From the NCBI GenBank assembly GCA_017590115.1, contig JAGGNK010007448.1, positions 10,431,232-10,495,231 of the forward strand: a stretch of DNA of 64,000 nucleotides, given 5' to 3'. The position numbers were made by a program, and so were the translations under genes. Below the pieces are notes generated by a model. It saw only the letters and a list, made by a program, of their open reading frames with translations, had not been told where the DNA came from and did no database searches. Origin of the DNA: Montifringilla adamsi. Its lineage: Eukaryota > Chordata > Aves > Passeriformes > Passeridae. How positions within the stretch are numbered: position 1 is the first letter of the stretch; the number at the start of each line of letters is the position of its first letter. This document shows, one piece after another, positions 23,664-34,520 of this stretch.

Positions 23664-23863
23664 TCAGCCATTCAGTGTGTCTTTAATGAATTTTACAATC
23701 GTGTGCGAGTGCTTCCTCTTTTGAATGACCTCGTTGGCAGTTTGCTCCAGTGTCAGACACAAATCCAGCACCAGCTCACGTCTTCCATGGAAAATGCAGT
23801 ACTGTAGAGCCATTTCAACATTCACTTCAGGAATTAGGGGATATCTAATTAAATGTTTGGCAT
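23664..23863 (-). CDS. Possible terminal coding exon, product unknown
   Basis: Read on the minus strand, CTGCAG at 23864-23869 supplies an AG acceptor, followed by about 66 open codons to a TGA at 23664-23666. The translation is balanced and protein-like, with Leu mostly encoded by CTG and a charged end (VIQKRKHSHTIVKFIKDTL). An AATAAA signal on the same strand lies at 23471-23476, about 190 bases past the stop. Against this, the pyrimidine tract is weak and I do not recognise the family. It may instead be a conserved non-coding element or an old retrocopy. Confidence 0.2.
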
Positions 23864-23879
23864 CTGCAGTGTGCAAGTT

Positions 23880-24520
23880 TTGGTGTAGTGATATAAAAAA
23901 TGTGAAATGTTAATATAAGGTTAATTTTGACCAATTCAACAGCTTGCTTTTATGTTTCCTATTGACAGCCAAACTGCAGGGTTTAGTGCTAAGCTCCACA
24001 TTGCAGCTTATCTCTCCTTAATTAAAATTAAAATGTGAGTAACAACACAGAGATATTTTGCAGCATCCTGGAAGAGGAGAAGCAGAAGCTCGAGTGATGG
24101 TTGTTTAATAAGATTATAATTGAGGAGTTAAAGCCTTGTGATCTATGTGCAGGCTGGTTTGGTGCTGGTGCGGCTCCGTGGCAGGCGAGCCCCAGGTGCC
24201 TGGCCAAGCATCCCTCGCCGACATCTGGAACCAGTTGCAATACATCACTGTCAAAACTGCTTTCTATACGTATCTGCATTTACACATTAGTTACTCACGC
24301 AGCACTCATCAAAAAAGCTGAACAATCTTGACACGGTGTCCCTGGTGGAACGACAAAGGTGAACCGAAGTTGGGAGGCAGTGTCTCGCGTCACTGTCTGC
24401 TGAGCTTTTACAACAGGAAGCCTGATTAAAACTGAAAGGAAAAATTTATCGTCAGCTTCTGCTTTGTATCATTTTTACCTACAAAAAGAGTATTTTGTTT
24501 CATACAAAGCAGTTGATAAT
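23880..24520. other. AT-rich non-coding stretch
   Basis: AT-rich with TTAATTAAAATTAAAAT strings near 24018-24034 and a GC-richer part at 24150-24240. No gene or repeat recognised. Enhancer-like in texture. Confidence 0.45.
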
Positions 24521-26120
24521 GGGGCGGGAGGTGCTCTTCACTTTCACCACTACCTTCCTTGCGGTGGTGCTTCGCCGGGCTGGGCATCATGCTTCAGACA
24601 GGCTTTGGGTGTCTGAGTATCCACAGAAATCCCTCTTTCCTGCCCAGTTCTTGCTCTGAATTACAGAACCCATCTGTGGTTCATTCATTTTGTTGCACAG
24701 GGACTGATGGAACACGGACTGAGTAAGTCCAGGCAGGGTGTTGGTATCACTGAAGGGTGTGTGTGCCACTGTAGTGCTGGTATCTGCTGGGAGCTGCAGA
24801 GCAGGAAAGAAAATAACTGAAAACTTCCTTGGGAGTTCAGAGATTAGGAGTTAATTAGGAGTTAAAAGTAAACATGTTGAGGAGCCAGAATGCCCGAAGA
24901 ATGGAGCTCCCTGGTGTCCTTTAGGATGGGAACTAATGGCTTTGGTGAAGCAGGGGGTCTCACTCGGTGCAAGGTTCAAGGGGAGGCAATGCAGGGTGGT
25001 GTGTTTATTTGCTCCATGGAAAATGGCAAGTGTGCCCTGGCAGTGAGAGCTTGGCTGCGTGTGCCAGGGCAGCCTGGCAGTGAGTGCTGCTGTTGCCTTT
25101 GCTGTGCCTCGCCTGAGGAGCTCGGGGGGCTCCTGCACACCAGGGAGGTGAGGAGTATGTGGAGCATGGAGTTACTTGGTTTAGTTCTTTTCTCTGGGAA
25201 GATAGGAAAAGGATCCTGGAATATGAGAAGAACAACTCATTTTTCAGAGTTGCCTCGGCTGTGGCATTGATGGTGCATGATGTTTCATGACTTGCTGTTT
25301 TCATTAGACATGTCCAGAACTCTGGAGATGGCGATGAAGTGTCTCTCTAACTCGTGGTTACTCCAGTAACCAGACAAACATGAAATACTGCAAAGGTTGG
25401 GAGCTGGAGGTGCTTTATCTTTAGTGATTTCACCTGTTTGTGTATTTGTAACATTTCTGAGTGGTGTTTTTGGCAACGTACTGGAAACCTCTGCATGGAA
25501 AAGCCCAAGAGATTCTGTTCAGGGCTCAGTCCTGTTTAAGCTGATAGTGAGCAAAGCCAAAGTGCTGTGTGGAAGGTGCATGTCATCACCCCAGTGCCCT
25601 GGGTGCCAGGGCTCTTGGTGCTCCAGGAGTCTCAGCATGTGCAGAGCCACAGGTACAGGTGATGCCAGTGCTTAAAATGGAACCAGGACAGCCCCAGATT
25701 TGCTGATCATGACTTCTCTTGGGGCTGATCATCTTTCCTCAGGATGCTGACAAAAATGGCATTACCTGGGTTTTACAGATGGGCAGAATGGGATGAAATC
25801 AAAATTCATTTTAAAGAAAACAAAAATAACTGAAGTACGTGGATTGACTTAATTCAGCTGCCTGTCTCAGCGCTGTACTCCGGTACCACAAGCTTTGCTG
25901 AAAGCAAACAAAATCAGTGCCCAATGAGCCCAGACTGGAATTCCAAACAATAGCAACTCCGAATCAATCTGATTTCCTCCAGGCTTTACCTTCAGTGCAA
26001 GACCTGACTTCGCAGAATCAGGACAAAACGTGAGTGATGCATGAAATGAAAATTTCCTGCCTGGTGTGTAGAATAAAAACAGCCTAAGGCGTGAGGCTGC
26101 TGCAGCATGTGGCTCACACA
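24520..26120. other. Mixed non-coding stretch
   Basis: Moderately GC-rich at 24890-25160 and 25560-25650, AT-richer elsewhere. Open frames of 60-126 codons overlap on both strands without domains. Confidence 0.5.
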
Positions 26121-27040
26121 CGGCTCACACGTGGCTCACACGCAGCCAGAGGAACGAGCCAGGCCCAGGCATCTGCCTGCAGGAACCATCCTGTTGTGGA
26201 AAAGTTCCTGGTTAATTTTTATCTCCTTTGGGACCTTTGGAGCAGCTCAGCGATTAGACTGATTTTATCATCTCCACGGAGGATGGCTCAGGGAGGTGGC
26301 TTTGGGGTGGCAGGACTGCACTCACAGACCCTGTTCTGCCTTAGTGACAGTGCTGGGGTGTCTGTGGGGCTGGCAGAGGAACAGACAGTGGCCTTGGTCC
26401 TGGTGTGACACATGCTCCTGTGTGCAGTGTCACCTCCCGACACCATGGACATGCAAATAGAGACTGACCTTCTCCATCCTTCTGGCAAGGAGAGGTGAAA
26501 AACTTTCAAGAACTAGCTTTTACTTGAGAATCCTGGATAAAATGTATTTCTTAGCTAAAAATCCACATGCCCTCATTATTGCCACAAACAGGGTTAAAAA
26601 AATCAACCCAAAGCGTGTGGATCTCCTGATCAGCTGGAGGCCGGTGGCTCCAGCGCCGTCCCTGCTGGCGAGGAGCAGCAGATGCTGAGGGAACAGGGCA
26701 CAGGTCAGGTGTGCAGGGAGGACCTTGGGAGGCACTGCCCGAGGCTGGGAGTGTGAGCAGGGGGTCCCGAGCAGGAGGTCACCCCACGGCCCACAGGGCA
26801 CTGCCCGGTCCCGGTGTGTGCACAGCCTGCCTTGGTCTCTTCCTGTGCCACAGGCGGCGAGCAGGTCGGGAGGTGACCCAGATGTGGGCACCTCTGGCTC
26901 TGCTGGCAGTGCCAAGCCAGCCCTGCTGAGCAGGATGCTGAGATGGCCCCAGCTCCACTGCTGCACCTGGGGCACCCCGTCCCCCTGGGGCTGGCAGAGC
27001 CCCCGTGGGCACCGGGGCCCTTGAGCAGCAACCTCCTGCC
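26120..27040. other. GC-rich stretch with one POU octamer
   Basis: An exact octamer ATGCAAAT lies at 26451-26458. A 174-codon minus frame (26520-27044) overlaps plus-strand frames and has a low-complexity translation, so is likely chance. Confidence 0.5.
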
Positions 27041-27041
27041 C

Positions 27042-27086
27042 CATGCAGCCTCAGCCCTAAGTTTTATTATGAATTAAGAGTAAAAC
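27042..27086 (+). repeat. Second copy of the diverged short repeat (partner at 16562)
   Basis: CATGCAG, GCCCT, an AAGTTTT stretch, then ATTATGAAT-TA-AGAGTAAAAC. The last 21 bases differ from the partner at two positions, and order and orientation are the same. It begins an AT-rich block that looks regulatory. Confidence 0.6.
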
Positions 27087-28900
27087 TCCTTCTCTGCCAC
27101 AGAAAAAAACTGCCTCCATTTTTCAGAGAGCCTCTGTTTATATAGTTTATGGGAGAAGAGGGCTCTTAATATTTCAGTGTCACGACCATAAAATGAAAAG
27201 GTTACTGCTTGCTGCAAAGGCTTGCTTGGATCCAGCACCAATTAATTTTCAATCTGAAATATATGTCTCCTGGCCGTCTCACAACAGCCGGGAGCGGGAG
27301 GTTCCTCTTTAACACATTTGAGCCACAAACCCGGTTAAAGGATTAGCCAGCTTTTTCCATGCTGTTTTGTTCGCCCCCGTTGGGGATTCCCATTATCCTT
27401 GATAGACTGTTAGCCCTGACAGTGGGATATGACAGTGTGAGTTTTCCTCCTCCTCGGCGTGGTGGCCACAAAAGGCTGCTCGGACCTCGGCTTTCATTTC
27501 CATTCCGGGTGCAGCATATGCTGAAGGCAGCGTTACTGTGCTGAGTTGCTCCTGCAGAATCATCTGCAATGGTTTAATTTCTCTGTGCACGGCAGCCCCG
27601 GAGCTGGGCAGAGCTGCCAGCCTGCCCTCCCCTGCTCCGGGTAACGTCCGGGGGCACACCGAGGCTTGGAGCTGTACCAGAGCATTGCAAACACACGCTG
27701 ACTTTGTGGAGGGTGGATGAGCTTCTCTTTATCTTTATTTATTAATAAAAGACGGAATGCCTTGGGAAACAAAAGGTTTTAATGGCTGGTGCTTGGTATC
27801 CTTGACAACAATCCCCAAAGAATATTACATTAGGGCACCAGAGAACTTTTAAAAATAAGTAATGGAATTCCGTCTCTGTTATGCTTTTAGTAGTCATTTC
27901 GGCCATGGTGCAGCGAGGTCATAAGCTGAGCTCAGTGAAGGGAGCCAGAACACGAAATGATGCTGAGAGAACGTCTGGGAGATGAGAGGTACAGAATTAC
28001 AAGCGAAAGTGCAGGCCTGCTGAGGCAATTACAGCTTAATGGGGTCATTTGGAAGGCAATTGCCAGGGGTTAATGTAGTATGGAGAGATGAGGTGAGATT
28101 GAAGTGAAATTTGGGGCTGGAAATGTGTTAAGATGAAAGATCAGAGTGCAGCAGATTCTGCAGTGCAGAAGGTTTATATCATGCAAAAAATTTGAGAAAA
28201 ATGTAAAAGTAGTAGCCAGATGTTTCAAAATAAATAAATAAAACCTTAAGTAAATGCTTTTAAAAAGTGAAATAGCTGCATCAAAACACCCTGTGCTGGG
28301 AGGGGTGGCAGTGAGCACGGCAGGGTTTGATATCACAGAAAAGGGCTGGTTTGGAGCAAAAGTTGTGTTGCATTTGCACATATGCCCAGACAATGTGGTT
28401 CCTTATTGACACGACAGAGTGCCTGATGAAACGCTGACTGCTCGCTCAGCTGTTGTGCCTTGTTTTGAAAAATCCATTGTTTTCAAACAAAACGCGAGCA
28501 ACAGTCCTCTATACACATATTTTGATATATTTGCAATGGATTCATCACATTATCTTTTCAGGCATTAAAATAATACTCATAAGATGTCACAATATTGCAG
28601 GAATGTAAGCTAGCATTCTTTGAGAGCGGGTATTTGGGTTCTGAGAAGTATGCTTAAATATTACAGGTGTTTAAATTAAAAATGTCAAGCCATGAAGGCA
28701 TAATGGAAGTAATCATTTTTACACAGTTTTAAGCCCCGGTGTTGGAGAAAGCTCTGCATTCCAGACTATTGTGAGGGAGCGAGTTCATAAGCATTCAGAG
28801 GACAAAAGAGATCATTATGCTTTGTTACCTCAGCCAGTTCATTACCTTAATTGCTGAGCGTAATCCAGTCTTGGAAGAAAACTCTGGGGCTTTAAGGAGA
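27087..28900. promoter_or_regulatory. AT-rich, enhancer-like stretch
   Basis: Complex AT-rich DNA except for a GC-richer part at 27430-27680. Segments at 27790-28060 and 28400-28640 carry TTAATGG, GCAATTAC, GATATATTTGC and TTAAAATAAT strings. A 107-codon minus frame at 28070-28393 is Phe/Ser/Thr-rich with no family likeness. Likely several conserved elements. Limits are uncertain. Confidence 0.35.
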
Positions 28901-29111
28901 TCAGCACTGGCACCCTGTGACACAGAAAATGGGAGCCCTTTCCTGCTCCGCGGCCACTCCAGGCACGCTAACCCTTGATCAAAGGCTCAACTTCTCCGAG
29001 GGTCGGCCATGTGAAAATCCCCCGGAGCGGTGCCGGCCGCTGAACCGTGATGGAGCCGCGGGCTCGGCCGCGCTCCCGCGCCGGCGGCGGCGGCGTCCCG
29101 CACGGACCGCA

Positions 29112-29140
29112 CCGGACCGGACCGGACCGGACCGGACCGG
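29112..29140 (+). repeat. (CCGGA)n microsatellite
   Basis: Nearly six pentanucleotide units in a row, each carrying a CpG. Related ACCGG/CACGG strings continue to about 29190. Confidence 0.9.
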
Positions 29141-29240
29141 CACGGCACCGACCGGACCTGCACGGACCGGACCGGCACGGACCCACACGGCGGGGTCTGA
29201 ACGGAGCCGCTCCCGGGGCAGGCTGGCACCGCGGCCGTGG

Positions 29241-29343
29241 CACGGCACGGTTCTCTGGCAGGCTGGCCCCGCACGGCACGGTTCTCGGGCAGGCTGGCCC
29301 CGCACGGCACGGCACGGCACGGTGCCCGGGCACGCTGGCCCCG
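29241..29343 (+). repeat. 31-bp minisatellite, three copies
   Basis: Units start at 29241, 29272 and 29303 with CACGGCACGG and end in GCTGGCCCCG. The first two differ at one base. The third is 41 bases long because it holds two extra CACGG steps. Confidence 0.85.
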
Positions 29344-29419
29344 GCCATCCCCGCAGCCGTGAGGAGGGGCCGCGGGCCGGCGCTGGGCTCCGGGTGATGC
29401 CGGGGCGTTGCTGGGGAAG

Positions 29420-30180
29420 ATCAGATTTATTGTAAATACATTAGAGCGGGGCTTCGGCCGTGTTTCTGTGCGTGTGCTTTGTATCTGGTTATCCAGGCTG
29501 ATGATATGGGCATTCCCCCCCGCACAGTTGCATATATTAAGGCTTTTAAGAAATATAGTAAAACAAAAAATATGACCTTTAAAAGCATGGTTGAGTTGCA
29601 TTCATTTTATAACCATCAAAGCAACTCTTTACTGTTGTAAGGTAGAAAAATCAATGATGCAATCTTTTTCCTTTTGCCTCGTGCAATCCGTAATTGAAAT
29701 GGAAAATCAAATGAACGGCTAACAGATAATTGTTTTATCAATATTCCCTGCCTGCCCTACAAGGGTCAGCCTAGAATGATCATGAGCCACGGATATGATG
29801 AGGACAAAATGTGAAATTGAACAGCAAGGAGGCAATAAATCAACCTTGACAAGAAAGAGTGACCAGCATGTAGCTCTTGTAGGCAGCTTTTGGGACACTT
29901 TTTGTCTCAGGTGTCTGCACTGATTTAAAAATGTGAGAATATAATATTTGAAGCTCTACCAGTGGGTAAACAACTGCAGACTATTTCTAGGTTAAGGCAT
30001 CATCAAAGCAAACACTCTGCAGCTGAAAAAATGAGTATATTGGGGCATAGTAGGAAAAATCCCACAGTAAAACAACAGGGGAATAGCAGAATGTTCTGGG
30101 GCTGTGGCAAGAAAGTCTCCCTCTTCCTATCTGGTCTACAAAACTAAAAACGATAGTAAATATATTAAAATGCATTTTTC
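29420..30180. promoter_or_regulatory. AT-rich enhancer-like block
   Basis: Complex AT-rich DNA directly after the CpG-rich segment, with AGATTTATTGTAAATAC near 29422 and TAATTG/TTAAGG strings. No open frame of interest. Function is inferred from composition. Confidence 0.35.
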
Positions 30181-31285
30181 AGGCTGCTCTTTTGCTGCTC
30201 CACTGGGCATGAAAAACGCTTTCCATTGTGTTTCTGGTATTTTGGGAGCTCCTTGATCCCGGGGCTGGAGCAGCCTGTCTCCTGCTTGGGGGCCCATCTG
30301 ATAAGGGACATTTTGGCATGATGGCCCCAGCTCGTGGGCAGTGGGGGCGTCAGGGGGATGGGGACAGGTAACGCTCCTCCTCACAGGCCCCTTTGCTCAT
30401 CATTTGATCCTTCAGTGCTTCCATGGAAGCCTGGACAGGGTTTTGCTATCATTTTGAAAACCACTGGTTTAAAAGAATGAAGTCTGCGTGCGTTTCCTCA
30501 CCATGGCAGTGAAAGGCAGCTCTGATCAAGCACCACCAAGGGCCTGAGCCCCAGCCCCAGAGCCTGGGCAGATCCCGAATCAGTGACCCCAGCCCTCTCG
30601 CTTTGCACAGGCCGTGCTCCCAAGCCAGGCAGGTGTTTCTCCCTGGACCACTGCCGATGGCGGTGTTGAGGCAGTGGGAAATGGTGTGAGAACAGCCCAC
30701 CGAAGGTGGCAGGGCTCAGGTTAAAAGCCTGGAAAGGCTGAGTGCCCTGGGCCAGGACCCACCGGGGGTGTTGGTCCCGGCTCGGCCGTCCTGCCGCAGC
30801 CACCGCGGCCGTCCCGGGGCTGGGAGCCACGTGAGGTTCAGGGAAGGAGCTCTGGGTGAAGGAGCGAGTCGAGATCATACACGACACATGCAGAGCTACG
30901 AGAGAAGCACCTTTTTGCCACAGATGAAGTCTGCCTGTGTTTGCTGTGAGCAGCTCCGGGGGGCTCTGCTGCCGTGCCCTGCCACCCCCACTGCAGGGCC
31001 CCTCTCCCGGCCACGGGGAGTCAAGGGGTGCCTTCCCCTCCTGCAGACAGTTTCTGGTGCTGGTGTCCCTCTTGGGGTGCTGGGATGGCTCATGGACCAG
31101 GAGGAGATGCCTTTGTTCAGAGAGGGCTGACTTGGGCTGAAGAGGGGCGACCTCGTCAGCAGCCTCTTCCCAGCGGGTCCTGCTCTCACTTCAGCTGCAG
31201 GAGAGATGTTGGGGGCCTCAGAGAGCAGCTGCTCTGACCACTGTGCTCCTGCTCCCTTCTCTGGGCACCGTGTGTGGGAATCCAC
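30180..31285. other. GC-rich non-coding stretch
   Basis: Stop-poor with overlapping frames on both strands (up to 150 codons). No domain or mobile element recognised. Confidence 0.55.
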
Positions 31286-31287
31286 CT

Positions 31288-31540
31288 TCCCATCCCCTCC
31301 CCTCCCATCCCATCCCATCCCATCCCATCCCATCCCCTCCCATCCCATCCCATCCCATCCCANNNNNNNNNNNNNNNNNNNNNNNNNNNNNNNNNNNNNN
31401 NNNNNNNNNNNNNNNNNNNNNNNNNNNNNNNNNNNNNNNNNNNNNNNNNNNNNNNNNNNNNNNNNNNNNNNNNNNNNNNNNNNNNNNNNNNNNNNNNNNN
31501 TCCCATCCCATCCCCTCCCGTCCCGTCCCGTCCCGTCCCT
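31288..31540 (+). repeat. (CCCAT)n satellite with an assembly gap
   Basis: CCCAT units run from about 31288 to 31362, then 138 N (31363-31500), then CCCAT changing to CCCGT to about 31540. The minus strand reads GGGAT repeatedly, with G triplets separated by two bases, which can form G-quadruplexes and may explain the failed sequencing. True length is unknown. Open frames through it are artefacts. Confidence 0.95.
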
Positions 31541-33080
31541 CCATCAGCAGAGGTTTAGCAGAGGCTGGTTTGGGTGCAGCCTGCCTCTGAAGGATGCCAG
31601 GCTGGGAAACCATGCTGAAAGCTTTATTTTTAACCTTGGCTCTCCTGTCCCGTGGTGTCCCTGGGGAGAAGGGGGTCTGGCGCTCTCGTGGTCTTGGAAA
31701 CAGCAATATCAGGAACCCAGCAAAATAGGTTGCCAGCATGGAGAATATTTTTTATTTTAAGCACAGTATTTTAAACACACCATGTCCTCCTTCCCCGGGG
31801 GCAAGGCTGAGAGACTTTAAAACTATTTTTTACAATTGGTTTTTCAAATTCATTTCTCATCAGGCCTTTTCCCACATACAGTCAGGTGTGGTGCTGGCAG
31901 CCCCACAGCCCCTGTCCTGGGGGGTTTGAGCAGCCCAGGCATGGATCCAGGGGAGCCTCACAGGGGCTGTCTCCTGCCCACAAAGGGGGACATCTCCAGA
32001 AAACTGCTGGGCCGTGGGGGCACAGCCCCTCACCCTGTACTGGGGTGTGTGCCATGGCACCGTGGGGCTGCCACCCCGAGGGACACGGGCAGGACAAGAG
32101 CAGCCATCCCCTGTGGCCAGCCTGGGGGACACGGGAGTCCCCTCCCGCCCGCATCTCTGATGTAATGAAGTGTCAGCTGCTGCCATCACCGTCCTCCGCG
32201 TCCTTGAAACCCACACGGTTTAACCAAGAGTCTCTCCAATTTATCAGCAGTTAAAAATAGAGGGAAGGCTGTGAAGGACAGTCCCTGCTCCCCAGGAGCC
32301 GGGGCTGCGTGTGGGACCGTGACCTCTGCGCTGGGCTGGGACAGGGGACACGGCCCTCGTCCTGCTTGGCATTTCTGTCCTCTCTGGACGTGGCTCCCGA
32401 GGGCTGACGATCACACCAGCTGGGTGAGGGCATGTGTGGACACACACAAAAGATTCAGCTCAGACCTTTGCAGGCACTGAGTGCCCCTCAGCAGTGCCTG
32501 GCCAGCCCGGTGCCCGCACGGCGTGAATCCAGGTGAATCCAGGTGTGCAGGAGCCGGGCAGGAGCTGCAGCACAGAGCCTGCAAGTGCCCTAAATACATA
32601 TTTACACCGTGCAGCTACTGGCTCCGAAGAAGCTGCTCAAGCTGCCAGGCTGCTAATCCACATTGAATGCTGCTGGTCTGTCAGGTGAAAACGCCGTGTG
32701 AAAGGATCCCGCCCCAGGACCTGCTGCCCGCGGGATGGGCACGCTCTGGGCAACGTCTGTGAGCCTGGCACACCTCTGCCCTGGCTGGGAACGCAGCAAA
32801 GCCCAGCCTGGCCATGAACAGCTTCAGTCCCCAAAAGGCACCAGCATGACGGGCTTTGGCTTGGGATGGGGCTGGGGCGGAATGTGAGGTCCCATCTCAG
32901 CGTTCTGGGATGTCCTGTGGCCTGTCCTTCCCACGGAAGGTGACAGTCTCACCACAGCAGCACTGGCTGGGCTGAAGCTGTGGCTGTGTGCCAGCAGTCC
33001 CCTGGGTTTGGGCTGGGCAGGGACCTGCCTCCTGGTGGTTTGGGTTTGGAGGGAGCAGGAGGGCGGCACATTTGTTTTTA
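31541..33080. other. GC-rich non-coding stretch
   Basis: Mostly GC-rich with an AT-rich part at 31735-31860. Overlapping frames of 60-122 codons on both strands lack domains. No repeat beyond the satellite was seen. Confidence 0.55.
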
Positions 33081-34240
33081 CTGACACCGATAAAATAATT
33101 TCGTTTTCTTCATGAATTAGATTTGGGGAATTTGAAACTTAACTATGGTAGCGCTTCTTTCCCAATTTATTGCATATGCTTAAATAAACATGTTGAATTA
33201 ACTTTATAAGGCTTGTAAAAACTACAGATAAAACCGCTCTAGAAAATCAACATTCTAAATCATGCTAAGTCTCTTCCCATTCTGCTCATCCTCTAGCAGG
33301 GCATTGACAAAAATATGAAATTGATTTGGTTGAAGGGTGTTAAAGAGCCGACAGCCAAATGTCACAAACAATGAATGGCTGCAGTGTTGAGAAAATCAAT
33401 AGGGAGGTTAAAGCTGGGCTTGTGAAAGACTTGGCAGACTGCTCTGTTCCAGGAAGATATCTGTCTTCTGGCCTTGGTTGCATGATCAAAAGGAAAACTT
33501 GATAGGTTTAATGAAGGGAGATACTGTAAAACTGACAACAGAAATATAGACACTGTGGTAAACTGCAGTGCACATCAGCGAGTGGGGCTATTAGATACAT
33601 TTTTCAGTCTGAAAAAATATTTATAGGTAAAGATGTCAAAAAAATATTAGCGCATTCCTCCATTTTTCCCCTCTTGTTCCCAACCACAGCCCTGTTTGCC
33701 TGGCGCAAACAAAGCTTTGGCTCTGGGTTTAATTGTACAACACGATGGCAAACGTATAGGGCAAAATAATTAGCATGATAATTAGCAAATCGTAATGTTT
33801 TCAAATAATTGCGTGATGAGATTGCAGAGCCAAAGTGAGATTGGAATCTCTTCTTTACTTGGGGATGGTGTTTCAGCAAATCATAAAGTGAAAACGAGCG
33901 CCTGCTCTGTCGATTAAAGGTGAGGCCATGCGACACCAACTCGCCGTCGTCCAGCCGGTGCCTTTCGCACAGCCTCACTCTGCCCTTGATAAGCACACCG
34001 CTGCCCTTAAAATCAGTTTTGTGACTATTACATCTGCAAACCTAAACGAGGATCCGGCCATTAAAAAAGGTTAATAATGGTAGATTCATTTTGGTTCTGA
34101 AATCAGCTTGTAAACAGAATTTGCCCTGCTTTACACCTGACTGACTGGCAGTACTCTTATGTAACATATCACATCATTAGAGAAAAACATTGCGTCAGGG
34201 CTGAGCTGTTCCCTCCCACGTGTTTGTTTTCCAAACGCTG
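33080..34240. promoter_or_regulatory. Strong candidate conserved non-coding block
   Basis: AT-rich, non-repetitive sequence. It has ATAATTAGC and GATAATTAGC near 33768-33788, AACAAAG, CAAATAATTG and GATTAAAGG strings, CpG-containing segments near 33890-33960 and no simple repeat. Such mixed content over about 1 kb is what a developmental enhancer cluster looks like. A 130-codon minus frame (33604-33996) crosses it but has no family likeness. Confidence 0.4.
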
Positions 34241-34428
34241 CATCGCACTTAAGCCTAAACTGTGGAGCAGTGTTTGAAATAACGTGGCCCTTTGCAGTGT
34301 GTGTTTCCCAGCCCTGTGTTAGGCCTGAATGTTCCCTTCCCCAGCCCAGCTGGGCTCAGTGTCCCCTCTCAGTTCTGGGTTTCCTGTCTCTCTTGTCTAT
34401 TGAAGCTCCCTCTGTTTTTTCTTCGTCT

Positions 34429-34450
34429 TCTTTTTTTTTTTTTTTTTCCT
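34429..34450 (+). repeat. Poly-T/pyrimidine tract
   Basis: An almost pure T run that ends in CCTAG. It extends a pyrimidine-rich stretch from about 34380 and could act as a splice-acceptor tract. Confidence 0.8.
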
Positions 34451-34452
34451 AG

Positions 34453-34520
34453 AAAAATGAACTCATTAGTTTAAAACTCCCAAATGCCACATTCGGCTCA
34501 AACAGCGAAGATGATAACCT
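34453..34520 (+). CDS. Possible 68-bp internal exon, product unknown
   Basis: A long pyrimidine tract ending TTTCCTAG is followed by 68 bases and then GTAAAA. Only one of the three frames is open, giving a 22-residue peptide (KNELISLKLPNATFGSNSED then DN). Known microexons and alternative exons can look like this. The donor is weak and no neighbouring exon was found, so the call is tentative. Confidence 0.12.

Larger units (their letters stand above)
28920..29420. other. CpG island-like segment with embedded tandem repeats
   Basis: The densest CpG run in the window, starting near 28950. It contains (CCGGA)n at about 29112-29140 and three CACGGCACGG-led units at 29241-29343. Open frames of 113-204 codons exist on both strands, but the Pro/Arg/Gly-rich translations follow the repeat. 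A CpG-island promoter cannot be excluded. Confidence 0.5.

Noticed and set aside
31186..31760. Open frames running through the N gap
   Set aside because: They depend on unknown bases and the CCCAT repeat.
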